Positions 52,589-63,785 are shown, counted from the stretch's first letter. The stretch: DNA of 64,000 bases from Pontibacter aydingkolensis (GCF_019443125.1 NZ_JAHYXK010000008.1:147182-211181); one strand, 5' to 3'. The notes: generated from the sequence alone by a model not told the origin. Translations and numbers: made by a program.

Positions 52589-53350
52589 CTGGCCAGGCTC
52601 GTCTTTGAACAGGCCATAAACTGCCGATCCGGAACCCGTCATAGAGGCATACACTGCTCCTGCTGCGTATAATTTTTCCTTGATCTGCGGCAGTTCCGGA
52701 TACTTTGGAAAAAGCGCCTCCTCAAAATCATTTTTAAGTACCTTTTTCCATACTTGGATATCCTGTTTGAGGAGCATATCAATGTGGCAATCAGGATGCT
52801 CAACCTTAATATTACCATATGCCTCTGCTGTTGTTATATGTATGCCTGGGTAAACTATCACACAAGTATAGCCGCTAAGGTTCAGGTCAATTGGTGAAAA
52901 CACATCTCCCTTTTCGGTGGCTACAACAGGCTTGTTACGAATAAAAAAGGCGCAGTCGCTGCCTAACTGGCGGGCATATGCTTCCAGGGCATCGTCTGTC
53001 AGGTTAAGTTCGAACTGCTTGTTTAGTAGCTTTAAAGTGAAAGCAGCATCGGCAGAGCCTCCTCCCAAGCCGGCCCCCATGGGTATAACCTTATGCAGGT
53101 GTATGTGTACTGGCGGTAAGTTAAAGTCCTTCTGCAGCAGCTTATAAGCCTTCAGGCACAGGTTTGTTTCCGGGTTGCCGGGCACGGGCAGCCCTGTCAT
53201 ATCGAATTGCTCTGCCGCAGCCGGTAAAATTTCCAGCGCATCGCACCACTTTACTGGGTAAAAACAAGACTGAAGATTATGAAAGCCGTCAGGTCTTTTG
53301 GAAGTTATGTATAAACCAAGGTTGATCTTGGCGTTTGGGAAGTCAAGCAT
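52544..53350 (-). CDS. ispE: 4-diphosphocytidyl-2-C-methyl-D-erythritol kinase
   Basis: IspE phosphorylates CDP-methylerythritol in the MEP isoprenoid pathway. The 268-residue protein is a GHMP kinase with N-terminal AKINLGLYITSKRPDGFHNL (catalytic Lys8), the ATP loop PMGAGLGGGSADAAF (90-104), QLGSDCAFFI (catalytic Asp) and the last motif ASMTGSGSAVYGLF. Length is normal. Its 3' end overlaps the end of the EamA gene on the opposite strand by 45 bases. The start is the ATG at 53350. Confidence 0.95.
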   Translation of the reverse strand: MLDFPNAKINLGLYITSKRPDGFHNLQSCFYPVKWCDALEILPAAAEQFDMTGLPVPGNPETNLCLKAYKLLQKDFNLPPVHIHLHKVIPMGAGLGGGSADAAFTLKLLNKQFELNLTDDALEAYARQLGSDCAFFIRNKPVVATEKGDVFSPIDLNLSGYTCVIVYPGIHITTAEAYGNIKVEHPDCHIDMLLKQDIQVWKKVLKNDFEEALFPKYPELPQIKEKLYAAGAVYASMTGSGSAVYGLFKDEPGQLIFPDHYLLWKGLL

Positions 53351-53594
53351 TATATATGTTCGATAATGTTCTATAAAAGCTGCAATCTATAAAAATGACA
53401 GGAAACCAGCGCAGCCTTGCAGCATAATCCCATTTACTGCGTAAAAGGCCCTGTCTGAGTAAAGTCTTTTTGCTATATTGATGTAGCATACGTAAAAGCC
53501 GAAAAGCACATACGCTATACTTTGGATTACCGTTCAAGTATAAACCTTAGCGTAAACCAGATGCAATTGAGTCACCCTCAAAAAAAGTAGAGAC

Positions 53595-54728
53595 ATGATA
53601 TACAGGCCAGGGCGAATTTTCCTTTCTGTTCCGCAAATGGGTGGGCATGAAAAAAACTATGTACAGAAAGCCATTGAAGATAACTGGGTAACAACTGCCG
53701 GCCCCAACCTGCCTGGTTTTGAGCATGACATCTGCCAGCATACCAATGCCCGCCATGCAGTTGCCCTAAGTTCTGGCACAGCAGCTATTCACCTGGCTTT
53801 ACGACTGGTTGGCATTAGTGCAGGAGACGAAGTGCTTTGCTCTACTTTTACCTTTGTAGCATCGGCCAACCCGATTTTATACTTAGGCGCAAGCCCTGTT
53901 TTTATAGAAAGCGAAGCCGAAACCTGGAACATGTGCCCGGATACGCTCCGTTCTGCCGTAGAAGACCGCTTAAACCAGGGAAAAAAACCAGCCGCTATAC
54001 TTTTGGTACACCTTTACGGCATGCCGGCCAAATTAAAAGAAATTATGGCTGTTGCCGATGAGTTTGGAATACCTGTAATAGAGGATGCCGCAGAAGCATT
54101 GGGTTCTCGATATGGCGGCCATCAGGTGGGCACCTTTGGGCGTATCGGAGTATTCTCGTTTAACGGCAACAAGATTATCACTACTTCTGGTGGCGGCGCC
54201 ATTATAACCGCTGAAGAAGACCTGGCAAACAAGGCGAAGTTTCTGTCTACCCAGGCCAAAGACCCGGCTCCATACTACCAGCACTCCGAAATGGGTTACA
54301 ATTACCGCCTCAGCAACATTAGCGCAGGCATTGGCCGTGGACAGATGGAGATGCTGGAAGTGCGTGTAAAGCAGCGTCGCGAGATATTTAACTACTACCG
54401 TAACCAGCTGGAAAGTATAGAAGGGATTGAATTTGTAGCCGAACCTAAAACCAGCTTCGCTAATCGCTGGCTTACTACCATACTTTTACCAGAGGGCCAC
54501 AAACCCGAAAGTATACGGCAGGCCCTGGAAGATGAGAACATCGAAACCCGTTTCCTCTGGAAACCAATGCACCTGCAACCGCTGTTCGCCAGCAATTTAT
54601 ACTTTGGAGATGGCCTGAGCGAACGCCTGTTTAACTGTGGCCTTTGCCTGCCAAGCAGCAGCAGTTTGCAAGAAGAAGACCTGGAGAAAGTGGTGAAGAA
54701 CCTGAAGAAGTTACTGGAGGTGGTGTAG
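53595..54728 (+). CDS. DegT/DnrJ/EryC1/StrS-family sugar aminotransferase
   Basis: A 377-residue PLP enzyme that aminates nucleotide-linked keto-sugars. The PLP lysine is Lys193 (FSFNGNKIITTSGGG). Asp164 (VIEDAAEALGS) contacts the cofactor. LSSGTAAIHLALRL binds phosphate, and the late GYNYRLSNISAGIGRGQME is the substrate loop. The likely output is an amino-sugar for surface glycans, as with PglE-type enzymes. A NeuD/PglD-type acetyltransferase is encoded at 8788, far away; a partnership is only a possibility. The start is the ATG at 53595. Confidence 0.92.
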   Translation: MIYRPGRIFLSVPQMGGHEKNYVQKAIEDNWVTTAGPNLPGFEHDICQHTNARHAVALSSGTAAIHLALRLVGISAGDEVLCSTFTFVASANPILYLGASPVFIESEAETWNMCPDTLRSAVEDRLNQGKKPAAILLVHLYGMPAKLKEIMAVADEFGIPVIEDAAEALGSRYGGHQVGTFGRIGVFSFNGNKIITTSGGGAIITAEEDLANKAKFLSTQAKDPAPYYQHSEMGYNYRLSNISAGIGRGQMEMLEVRVKQRREIFNYYRNQLESIEGIEFVAEPKTSFANRWLTTILLPEGHKPESIRQALEDENIETRFLWKPMHLQPLFASNLYFGDGLSERLFNCGLCLPSSSSLQEEDLEKVVKNLKKLLEVV

Positions 54729-55098
54729 TTACCCCAGCCCTCTCCTAAGAACAGGAGAGTGAGTTCAGCTGTTGCTCATTTAAAAATATAAATTTCATTG
54801 TATCAGCCATAGCGCGGACAGGTCGCGACCTGTCCCTACAGAGCTAGGATCATAGCTTTTAGCTACGGCTAAACCTCCCTTATACCAGGATTTTTCCAAA
54901 ATGACAAAAGGGAAAGTCATACCTGAGGATTGTTCCGTAGGGACAGGTCGCGACCTGTCCGCGCTATGGCCGCAGCTACAGAATCTATACTTTGGCGAAA
55001 GCATTAGCAGAATTCATTCCTTGGTTAAGCCATAGTTCCCCGCCTTAGACAAGGAGGAGCAGGGGTGGTTGGACCACAGCAGCTATAAAACGCAGCCC
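54729..55098. repeat. 370-bp repeat gap with two palindrome copies and a composite right half
   Basis: Perfect copies of GGACAGGTCGCGACCTGTCC lie at 54816-54835 (reverse) and 54941-54960 (forward). Both share an extended GCGCTATGGC flank. After the second come GAATCTATACTTT and then 55037-55075 (TCCCCGCCTTAGA...GGTTGGACC), the same order of modules as at 16206-16316. The left end has a CCCCAGCCCTCTCC variant and an AGGAGAGTGAG half-dyad. No gene is seen. Confidence 0.8.
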
Positions 55099-56229
55099 TT
55101 ACACCTGCTCTAAAGCCTGTTCCAACTCAGTAATCAACGCATCCGGCTCCTCTATACCTACCGATAAACGAATCACACCTGTCGTAATACCTAACTTTTG
55201 CTGTTGCTCCGGGCTTAAAGAGCGATGCGAGGTACCTAACGGGTAAGAGATAGACGTACTAACTCCTGCCAGCGAAGGCGCGAAAGGTATAGTAGTAAGG
55301 CCTTGCATAAAGCGGTTGACAGCCTCTACATCATCCTTAATTCTAAAGCTGAGCATACCCCCAAACATACTTTGCCCCTGTTCCTTTGCCAACTCATGTT
55401 GTGGATGTTCCTTTAAGCCTGGGTACCAAACCTGCTCTACCTTCGGGTGCTGCTGTAAAAACAGAGCTATAGCCAAGGCATTGCTGCAATGCTGTTTCAT
55501 GCGCAGGCGCAGTGTTTTAAGGCCGCGTGCTGCCAGCCAACCTTCAAATGGGCTTAGGTTCAGGCCATAGGTTCTCATCACTGCTTCAACACGCCGCAGG
55601 TCATCTTTCTGCTTGCATACTACCACGCCAGCCGTTACATCACTGTGCCCGGAAAGATACTTGGTAACGCTGTGCATTACCATGTCAGCACCCAAGGCCA
55701 ATGGTTTGGTAAGTACAGGCGTGGCAAACGTATTATCAATCACCAGTTTTATACTTTGCTTCTTCGTTTCCTGTGCTAGCCTGGCAATATCAAGCACCTG
55801 CAGCAAAGGGTTGCTCATGGTCTCTGCCAGCATCAGGCGTGTATTTGGCCTGGTATACTTGTCTAAAGTATAAGTATCAACAGAGGGCACGTATGTAACC
55901 TCTATACCTATGCGGGTTAGTTCCTGGCTTAGCAGGGCAGCAGAGCCTCCGTAAATTTCCTCAGCACACAGCACATGGTCACCTGCTTTGCAGATAGCCA
56001 GCACTGCCGCCAGTATTGCCGACATGCCCGACGAGGTTACCACCCCTCCTGCTCCGCCTTCCAGCTTGTTTATCTCCTGTGCCAGTTCGTCGGTGTTAGG
56101 GTTGCCGTAACGGGTGTACATGTAGTTCTGTCCCGGTTCTGCAAAGTATAACTCCAGCGCATTTAGGTCGTCGAAAGTAAATACTGATGTCTGGTAAATG
56201 GGTGTGGTTTTCGGGTGGATGTGCTGCAT
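55099..56229 (-). CDS. Cys/Met-metabolism PLP enzyme (cystathionine gamma-synthase/lyase type)
   Basis: A 376-residue trans-sulfuration enzyme. The PLP lysine is Lys190 in MHSVTKYLSGHSDVTAG; Asp165 (LVIDNTFATP) and YTRYGNPN (38-45) complete the cofactor and neighbouring-subunit contacts. LSVGIEEPDALI near the end holds the substrate carboxylate. It could be cystathionine gamma-synthase, cystathionine gamma-lyase or methionine gamma-lyase; sequence alone does not separate them here. No SAM riboswitch is seen upstream. The start is the ATG at 56229. Confidence 0.92.
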   Translation of the reverse strand: MQHIHPKTTPIYQTSVFTFDDLNALELYFAEPGQNYMYTRYGNPNTDELAQEINKLEGGAGGVVTSSGMSAILAAVLAICKAGDHVLCAEEIYGGSAALLSQELTRIGIEVTYVPSVDTYTLDKYTRPNTRLMLAETMSNPLLQVLDIARLAQETKKQSIKLVIDNTFATPVLTKPLALGADMVMHSVTKYLSGHSDVTAGVVVCKQKDDLRRVEAVMRTYGLNLSPFEGWLAARGLKTLRLRMKQHCSNALAIALFLQQHPKVEQVWYPGLKEHPQHELAKEQGQSMFGGMLSFRIKDDVEAVNRFMQGLTTIPFAPSLAGVSTSISYPLGTSHRSLSPEQQQKLGITTGVIRLSVGIEEPDALITELEQALEQV

Positions 56230-56398
56230 ATAGAATGCGTAAAATTTATGCTTTATTTAAAGTCTGTAAGTATAAAAATAAGCTGCTCTCAGCTTAGAGA
56301 CTTTCTTAACTGAATGATGATCTGCTATATTTCAGCGCTCCAGAGTTAATTCGAAAGTATGAAAGCCAATGCTATCGTAAAGTACAGTAAAACTTAAC

Positions 56399-56450
56399 AA
56401 AGTATGGCAACTCCGGTGCTACATAATTGCTGCCGGAGTTGCCATACTTT
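56399..56450 (-). terminator. Terminator of hflC, 18-bp perfect stem
   Basis: AAAGTATGGCAACTCCGG (56399-56416) is exactly complementary to 56433-56450. It lies 15 bases past the hflC stop. The base of the stem includes the AAAGTAT word. Confidence 0.8.
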
Positions 56451-56464
56451 GAAGTCAAAAGACT

Positions 56465-57403
56465 CTAATTAGACTTTTTAAGGTATTTGTAAAGTTCAGA
56501 GTCAGAAGAAATGATCACACTTGTTTTGGTATCCACTGAGTTTTCCAAAGCCTCCATAGATCTAAGAAAACTATACAACTCTCTGGCCTGGGCATTTTTG
56601 TTATACGCCGACGCATAGATGGAGGTAGCCTGAGCATCAGCTCTACCTTGTATTACTTCTGCCTCGCGGGTAGCCTCAGACTGTATTTTGGCCAGGTCAC
56701 GTTCTTTGTTACCCTGAATCTTACTAGCCTCTCCCTGCCCTTCTGATCTGAACTGGTCTGCAATACGATTCCGCTCGCTTTTCATTCTGTCGTAAACTCT
56801 GTCCCGCACCTCGTCTACATAGTTCATTCGCTTAAAGCGAAAATCCAGTATCTGCACACCCAGGTCAGATGTTCTCTCATTAGCGCGTTTAAGTATAAGT
56901 GCTTCAATTCTTGCTCTCCCCACACTTATTTTATCCAGATTCTCCAGGTCTTCCATAACCTCATCAGATATCTCGGGGTCACGGTTACTGGACCGTACAA
57001 TATCAAGCAGATCGTGGCTGGCTACTGCATTTCGTGTTTCGCCATCCAGAATATCATCCAGCCTCGACTGGCCTGACCGTTCGTCACGCAAACGGATAAA
57101 GAATTGAAGCGGATTTGTGATTTGCCAGCGGGCATATGTATCTACAAAAATAAACTTTTTGTCTTTGGTAGGCACTTGGTTAGCATCTCCATCCCACTCG
57201 AGGTAGCGCTTATCAAAGAACTGCACCTTTTGTATGATAGGGATCTTATAGTGCAACCCCGGCTCTGTGCGTGTTTTACCAACTGGTTTACCAAACTGCG
57301 TTACAATAGCCTGGTGTGTTTCCTCCAGCACAAAAATACTGGAGAAGGCAAGCGTAAGTATAACAATGCCGGCTACGAGCAATAATATTCTTCTTGTATT
57401 CAC
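56465..57403 (-). CDS. hflC: Protease modulator HflC (SPFH/band 7 protein)
   Basis: HflC with HflK forms a large membrane cage around FtsH and restrains proteolysis. The 312-residue protein has one N-terminal helix (about 5-25), then the SPFH domain (VLEETHQAIVTQFGKPVGKTRTEPG onward) and a long helix rich in Glu, Arg and Gln. GQGEASKIQGNKERDLA and VIQGRADAQA are typical of HflC. The start is a GTG at 57401-57403. hflK ends three bases upstream, so the two form an operon. Confidence 0.93.
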   Translation of the reverse strand: MNTRRILLLVAGIVILTLAFSSIFVLEETHQAIVTQFGKPVGKTRTEPGLHYKIPIIQKVQFFDKRYLEWDGDANQVPTKDKKFIFVDTYARWQITNPLQFFIRLRDERSGQSRLDDILDGETRNAVASHDLLDIVRSSNRDPEISDEVMEDLENLDKISVGRARIEALILKRANERTSDLGVQILDFRFKRMNYVDEVRDRVYDRMKSERNRIADQFRSEGQGEASKIQGNKERDLAKIQSEATREAEVIQGRADAQATSIYASAYNKNAQARELYSFLRSMEALENSVDTKTSVIISSDSELYKYLKKSN

Positions 57404-57406
57404 GGG

Positions 57407-58384
57407 TTATTTCTTATCAGATTTAGACTGGTCCAGGTTTAGCAGAGGGAGCACATTGTTTCCCCTTTCATCTACTATGATCTTATTGCCGACTTTAGGC
57501 ATCAGTCTTTCCATAGTTTCCAGGTAAATGCGCTTTTTGGTTACTTCAGGTGCTTTTACATATTCTTCGAAAAGGGAATTAAACCGAGCAGCCTCACCGG
57601 TTGCTACATTCACCCTTTTAAGTGAATAGGCTTCTGCCAGTTGTATGGTTTCATCGGCCTCGCCACGGGCACGCGGAATAATTCGGTTATACTCCGACTC
57701 TGCCTGGTTGATCAGCGTTTCACGTTCCTGCTGCGCCTGGTTTACAGCGTTAAAGGATGGTTTTACAGGCTCAGGCGGGTTTACATCCTGCAGCACTACC
57801 TGGTCTATCCGGATGCCGTTTTCATACTCATCGCACATACGCTGTAACAGTACCTCTACGCTAGAAGCTACTTCCTGACGGCCTACAGTTAGAACCTCGT
57901 TTACAGTACGGTCTCCTACTACTTTGCGTACAGCTGCCTCCGACATATCCCGAAGCGCTTTCTCGGCATCTCTTACCTTAAACAGGTAGTCATAGGAGTT
58001 TACGATACGGTACTGCACCACCCACTCTACATTGGCCAGGTTAAGGTCACCTGTCAGCATCAGCGACTCATCTCCGAAGTTCTCTTTTGAGTATTGTGAA
58101 CTGGTACCCGCCTCAACAGTACGAAAGCCAAACTCCTGCTTAAGCTGCCGCTCTACAGGTATCTTTCTCATTTCCTCAATACCAAACGGCAGAATAAAGT
58201 TAAGTCCTGGCTGCACCGTACGGCTATACTGCCCCAGGTGTATCACTACTCCTTCTTCTTCTGGCCCTACTGTTTTTATAGATGTGAGTAAAAGTATCAG
58301 CACGAATAAACCAAGGAGTATTTTCCGGAAATGCTTTTTGAGCAGGTACATGTAGTACTGCATCTGGTAATTAGGCTCTGCCAT
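57407..58384 (-). CDS. hflK: FtsH protease activity modulator HflK
   Basis: A 325-residue membrane protein with a short cytosolic N-terminus, one helix (about 19-37) and the SPFH domain (KTVGPEEEGVVIHLGQYSRTVQPG). The motif DVNPPEPVKPSFNAVNQAQQERE is characteristic of HflK. A helical Gln/Glu-rich stretch follows. It lacks the Gly/Pro-rich N-terminal tract of the E. coli protein. It partners HflC, encoded three bases downstream. No ftsH is present in the window. The start is the ATG at 58384. Confidence 0.94.
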   Translation of the reverse strand: MAEPNYQMQYYMYLLKKHFRKILLGLFVLILLLTSIKTVGPEEEGVVIHLGQYSRTVQPGLNFILPFGIEEMRKIPVERQLKQEFGFRTVEAGTSSQYSKENFGDESLMLTGDLNLANVEWVVQYRIVNSYDYLFKVRDAEKALRDMSEAAVRKVVGDRTVNEVLTVGRQEVASSVEVLLQRMCDEYENGIRIDQVVLQDVNPPEPVKPSFNAVNQAQQERETLINQAESEYNRIIPRARGEADETIQLAEAYSLKRVNVATGEAARFNSLFEEYVKAPEVTKKRIYLETMERLMPKVGNKIIVDERGNNVLPLLNLDQSKSDKK

Positions 58385-58609
58385 GTGTGATGTTTTGGTA
58401 TATCGTGAATTTACTATAAAATACTTAGAAGGCCTAACCGCACACGTTATAGAAAAGCTCGATGTTAATGTTAGTTTGATTAATTTGCTTGAAGCTTATT
58501 GAATAATTGTCGCTCCCAATTGCTTAAATGTTATAAATGACAGTCTATTTCGCAGGTTTAGACTCATGAATTTTAAATATCCTACACAACATCAAACCTG
58601 ACTTTTGCC

Positions 58610-58813
58610 ATGACATCTGTTACTGTATTTACCATTATTATACTTTTACCAATCGTTTTTATAGGCATTGGCTATTATTGGGATTATAAGAGAGATCGTC
58701 AATACTTTAGCCTTACATTAAAGGGTGTTAGTTTAGCCTTACTTAAATTAATAGCAGGTGCATGTTTGATTGTTGCCCTGGAAAATATACTTGACAAGTT
58801 GCTTATGCTCTAA
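58610..58813 (+). CDS. Small membrane protein of unknown function
   Basis: A 67-residue protein with two hydrophobic segments (VFTIIILLPIVFIGIGYY, about 5-22, and LKGVSLALLKLIAGACLIVAL, about 37-57) joined by a charged loop (WDYKRDRQYF). No family is recognised. It stands alone between hflK (divergent) and atpC (convergent), and codon content looks coding. The start is the ATG at 58610. Confidence 0.55.
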   Translation: MTSVTVFTIIILLPIVFIGIGYYWDYKRDRQYFSLTLKGVSLALLKLIAGACLIVALENILDKLLML

Positions 58814-58975
58814 AAACGATTAATAAAGGGCCTAGCACCGTAAATATTAATGCAGAGATACCATTGATTGAAAATGATTGATAATATCACTTTAATTATT
58901 GAGTCAGTGATACTCAGTAGTTAAAGAGTAGTAAAGCTTTATCTCAAACTATACTTTCTTAGTTATCCTAAAACG

Positions 58976-59016
58976 AAAATCCTCTCCTGCTTTTACAAAC
59001 AGGAGAGGATTTTTTA
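58976..59016 (-). terminator. Terminator of the atpD-atpC operon
   Basis: AAAATCCTCTCCTG (58976-58989) pairs perfectly with CAGGAGAGGATTTT (59000-59013), with T run to 59015 on one side and A-rich text on the other. It lies 21 bases past the atpC stop and may also serve the convergent small gene. Confidence 0.88.
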
Positions 59017-59034
59017 TACTTGTTATACTTGCAG

Positions 59035-59280
59035 TTACTCGATTACCGACTCAGCAAGTACAATGATCTTGTTGTTCAGTACTTCTACCACACCACCGTC
59101 AACGGTAAAAAATTCCTGGCTTTTGTTGGTAGTAACACGGATTCTGCCTTGTTCCAAGGTGCTGATGAGTGGCGCGTGAGAATCCAGAACCTCGAACGAA
59201 CCGTTGGCTCCCGGAAACTGAGCTGATGTTACCTCACCGGCAAAAACCTTTTTATCAGGTGTGATTATTTCTAAATACAT
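59035..59280 (-). CDS. atpC: ATP synthase F1 epsilon subunit
   Basis: An 81-residue epsilon subunit, the central-stalk inhibitor and coupler of F1. MYLEIITPDKKVFAGEVTSAQFPGANG, then DSHAPLISTLEQGRI, form the N-terminal beta-sandwich. The protein ends after this domain, so the C-terminal inhibitory helices are absent, as in the short epsilons of other Bacteroidota. It follows atpD after 95 bases, with a hairpin in between. The start is the ATG at 59280. Confidence 0.94.
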   Translation of the reverse strand: MYLEIITPDKKVFAGEVTSAQFPGANGSFEVLDSHAPLISTLEQGRIRVTTNKSQEFFTVDGGVVEVLNNKIIVLAESVIE

Positions 59281-59288
59281 CTTTATTA

Positions 59289-59358
59289 GTTAAGAGTTTA
59301 GAGTTAAGAGTTAAAAGTCATCATTGGCGAAACCAACTCTTAACTTTCAACTCTTAAC
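59289..59358. repeat. 24-bp hairpin between atpD and atpC
   Basis: GTTAAGAGTTTAGAGTTAAG (start of arm 59289-59312) faces 59335-59358; 22 of 24 bases pair. It is made of the same GTTAGA/GTTAAGA words as the hairpin at 50478-50541. It has no T run and lies inside an apparent operon. Confidence 0.75.
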
Positions 59359-59375
59359 TTTTAACTAATTCAAAC

Positions 59376-61241
<1,866 letters not shown>

Positions 61242-63761
61242 ATGAAAAACCTTTACCTGCCGCTTTTGCTCCTGCTGCTTTGCTTTGGGGTTAAAGCGCA
61301 ATCTCCTGCGCCGGCCAAGGGCAACTACCAGCTGGCATCGCGCTTTTCACCTAAAAAGCTGCAAAAGCTTATCTTCAGCACAAGTATAGACCCGCACTGG
61401 CTTAAACAGTCTGACAGGTTCTGGTACGAGTATGAGACCAGCAACGGCAAGAGCTGGTACATTGTAGATCCTGCTACCAAATCTAAAAAGCAGCTCTTTG
61501 ATAAAGACAAGCTTGCTTCTGCCATCACCATGATTGTGCAGGACCCGTTTGATGCGCAGCACCTGCCTATCGAGAACCTGAAGTTTCTGGCAGACGAGCA
61601 GCATATACAGTTCGAGGTAAAAAGCTCTATCGACGAAGTAAAGAAAGACAGAACCGATAAATCTGCCCCGGACTCGCTTCAGAAAAAAACATTCCACTTC
61701 CGTTATAACCTGTCTACTGAGCAGTTGCAGGAGTTAAAGGATTATGAAAAACCAAAAGCCAAGGCACGCTGGGCCTCTATATCCCCAGACCAGAAAGCAG
61801 TTGTTTTTGCCCGCAAACACAACCTGTACTGGATGGATATGGCCAACTACCAGAAAGCCCTGAAAAATGACAAGGACACTACAATAGTAGAGCATCAGCT
61901 TACCAAAGATGGCATAGAGCACTACAGCTACGGCGACACCAGAGGCGAAACAAACGTAGAGCGCGAAAAGAACAAGAACACCCGTAAGCCGGCACGTATA
62001 CTTTGGTCACCGGACTCCAAGTACTTTACCATTATCCGTACGGATGAGCGTAAAGTAAAAGACCTGTGGGTGATCCACAACACTGCTAAAGGCCGTCCGG
62101 AACTGGAAACTTACAAATACCAGATGCCAGGCGAGAAGGAAGCCCCAAAAAGAGACCTGATGGTGTTTGACTTTGCCAACAAATCATCAAAAAAGATAAA
62201 TACAGCCGCCTTTAAAGACCAAGAGTTAGGTTTGTGGGGGGCCCCGGACCTGAAGAAGAACCGCGATGATGAGCACCGCCCTGACATCTGGCATGGCACC
62301 AACAACAAGCTATACTTTACCCGCACCAGCCGCGACCTTAAAAAGATAGACGTTTGCCAGTTGGATGTAGCTACAGGCACTGTTACACCTGTAATTAATG
62401 AGCGTTTTAACACCTATGTAGAAGTACAGCGCGTGGGCCTTGTAAATGGCGGCAAAGAACTTATACACTGGTCTGAGCGCGACGGATGGGGACACTTCTA
62501 TTTATATGATGGTAACGGAAACCTGAAAAACCGCATTACAATGGGCTCTTACCACTGCGAAAGTATAGAAGGCATTGATGAGAAAAACCGCGTGCTATAC
62601 TTTACAGCCAATGGCCGCGAAGCTGGCGAAGACCCATACCTGGTGCACCTGTACCGCATTAACTTCGACGGCAGCGGACTTACCCTTCTAAACAAAGGCA
62701 ACTTCGACAACAACGTAAACTTAAACGATGGCAATTCATACTTTGCAAACACTGCCTCCAGAGTAAATACGACACCTACATCTGCGCTCTTCGACAACAA
62801 AGGCCGCAAAGTAATGGACCTGGAAACTGCTGACCTGAGTCGCCTGATGACAACCGGCTACAAGTTTCCGGAGCCGTTCAAGGTAAAAGCTGATGATGGT
62901 ATCACCGACATTTATGGTGTAATGTATAAGCCGTTTGATTTCGACTCGACCAAGACATACCCTGTCATTGCCTATGTGTATCCTGGCCCGCAGACAGAGG
63001 CCGTTAACAAATCGTTTGGCCGCAGCATGGATCGCATTGACCGCCTGGCGCAGCTTGGCTTTGTGGTGATAACTGTGGGTAACAGAGGTGGCCACCCTGC
63101 CCGTTCTAAGTGGTACCACACCTATGGCTACGGCAACCTGCGCGACTATGGACTAGCAGACAAAAAAGCGGCCATTGAACAGTTGGCAGACCGCCATCGC
63201 TTCATAGATATAAACAAGATAGGCATTACAGGTCACTCTGGTGGTGGCTTTATGTCTACGGCAGCCATGCTGGTTTACCCTGATTTCTTTAAGGTAGCTG
63301 TGTCTGGCGCAGGTAACCACGAGAACAACATCTACAACCGCTGGTGGAGCGAGAAGCACCATGGTGTAAAAGAGCTAATCACTCCTAAAGGCGACACTAC
63401 TTTTGTGTACAACATCGAAAAGAACCCGGACCTGGCAAAGAACCTGAAAGGAAACCTGCTGCTGGTAACCGGCGATGTAGATAACAACGTGCACCCAGCC
63501 AACACTATCCGTATGGCAAACGCCCTGATCAAAGCAAACAAGCGCTTCGACTTTATGTTGATGCCGGGCCAGCGCCACGGCTTCGGCGACATGACGGAGT
63601 ACTTCTTCTGGCTAATGGGCGACTACTTTACCAAGCATCTTTTAGGTGACTTCTCACAACCTGTTGACATCCACGAGATAAACAGAGAGATTGAGAATGG
63701 CGGAGAGAAAAGAAGAGGAACAACAATTGCTTCAGGTGGTGGCCATATAGCAGAGGATTAA
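61242..63761 (+). CDS. Exported S9-family prolyl oligopeptidase (DPP IV-like)
   Basis: An 839-residue serine peptidase. A signal peptide (MKNLYLPLLLLLLCFGVKA, cut before QSP) sends it to the periplasm or surface. Residues about 180-560 form the beta-propeller (WSPDSKYFTIIRTDERKVKDLW and similar blades). The C-terminal hydrolase domain has the nucleophile Ser666 (ITGHSGGGFMS), Asp747 (TGDVDNNVHP) and His779 (PGQRHGFG). It would release dipeptides or short peptides, often after proline. The Gly-rich tail after residue 815 (GGEKRRGTTIASGGG) is extra. The start is the ATG at 61242. It is monocistronic with its own terminator. Confidence 0.93.
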   Translation: MKNLYLPLLLLLLCFGVKAQSPAPAKGNYQLASRFSPKKLQKLIFSTSIDPHWLKQSDRFWYEYETSNGKSWYIVDPATKSKKQLFDKDKLASAITMIVQDPFDAQHLPIENLKFLADEQHIQFEVKSSIDEVKKDRTDKSAPDSLQKKTFHFRYNLSTEQLQELKDYEKPKAKARWASISPDQKAVVFARKHNLYWMDMANYQKALKNDKDTTIVEHQLTKDGIEHYSYGDTRGETNVEREKNKNTRKPARILWSPDSKYFTIIRTDERKVKDLWVIHNTAKGRPELETYKYQMPGEKEAPKRDLMVFDFANKSSKKINTAAFKDQELGLWGAPDLKKNRDDEHRPDIWHGTNNKLYFTRTSRDLKKIDVCQLDVATGTVTPVINERFNTYVEVQRVGLVNGGKELIHWSERDGWGHFYLYDGNGNLKNRITMGSYHCESIEGIDEKNRVLYFTANGREAGEDPYLVHLYRINFDGSGLTLLNKGNFDNNVNLNDGNSYFANTASRVNTTPTSALFDNKGRKVMDLETADLSRLMTTGYKFPEPFKVKADDGITDIYGVMYKPFDFDSTKTYPVIAYVYPGPQTEAVNKSFGRSMDRIDRLAQLGFVVITVGNRGGHPARSKWYHTYGYGNLRDYGLADKKAAIEQLADRHRFIDINKIGITGHSGGGFMSTAAMLVYPDFFKVAVSGAGNHENNIYNRWWSEKHHGVKELITPKGDTTFVYNIEKNPDLAKNLKGNLLLVTGDVDNNVHPANTIRMANALIKANKRFDFMLMPGQRHGFGDMTEYFFWLMGDYFTKHLLGDFSQPVDIHEINREIENGGEKRRGTTIASGGGHIAED

Positions 63762-63785
63762 CAACCACTATAAGTTGAGCCAACA

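Noticed and set aside
56230..56330. SAM riboswitch upstream of the Cys/Met-metabolism gene
   Set aside because: No helix set resembling SAM-I or SAM-II elements is visible in this short A/T-rich leader.
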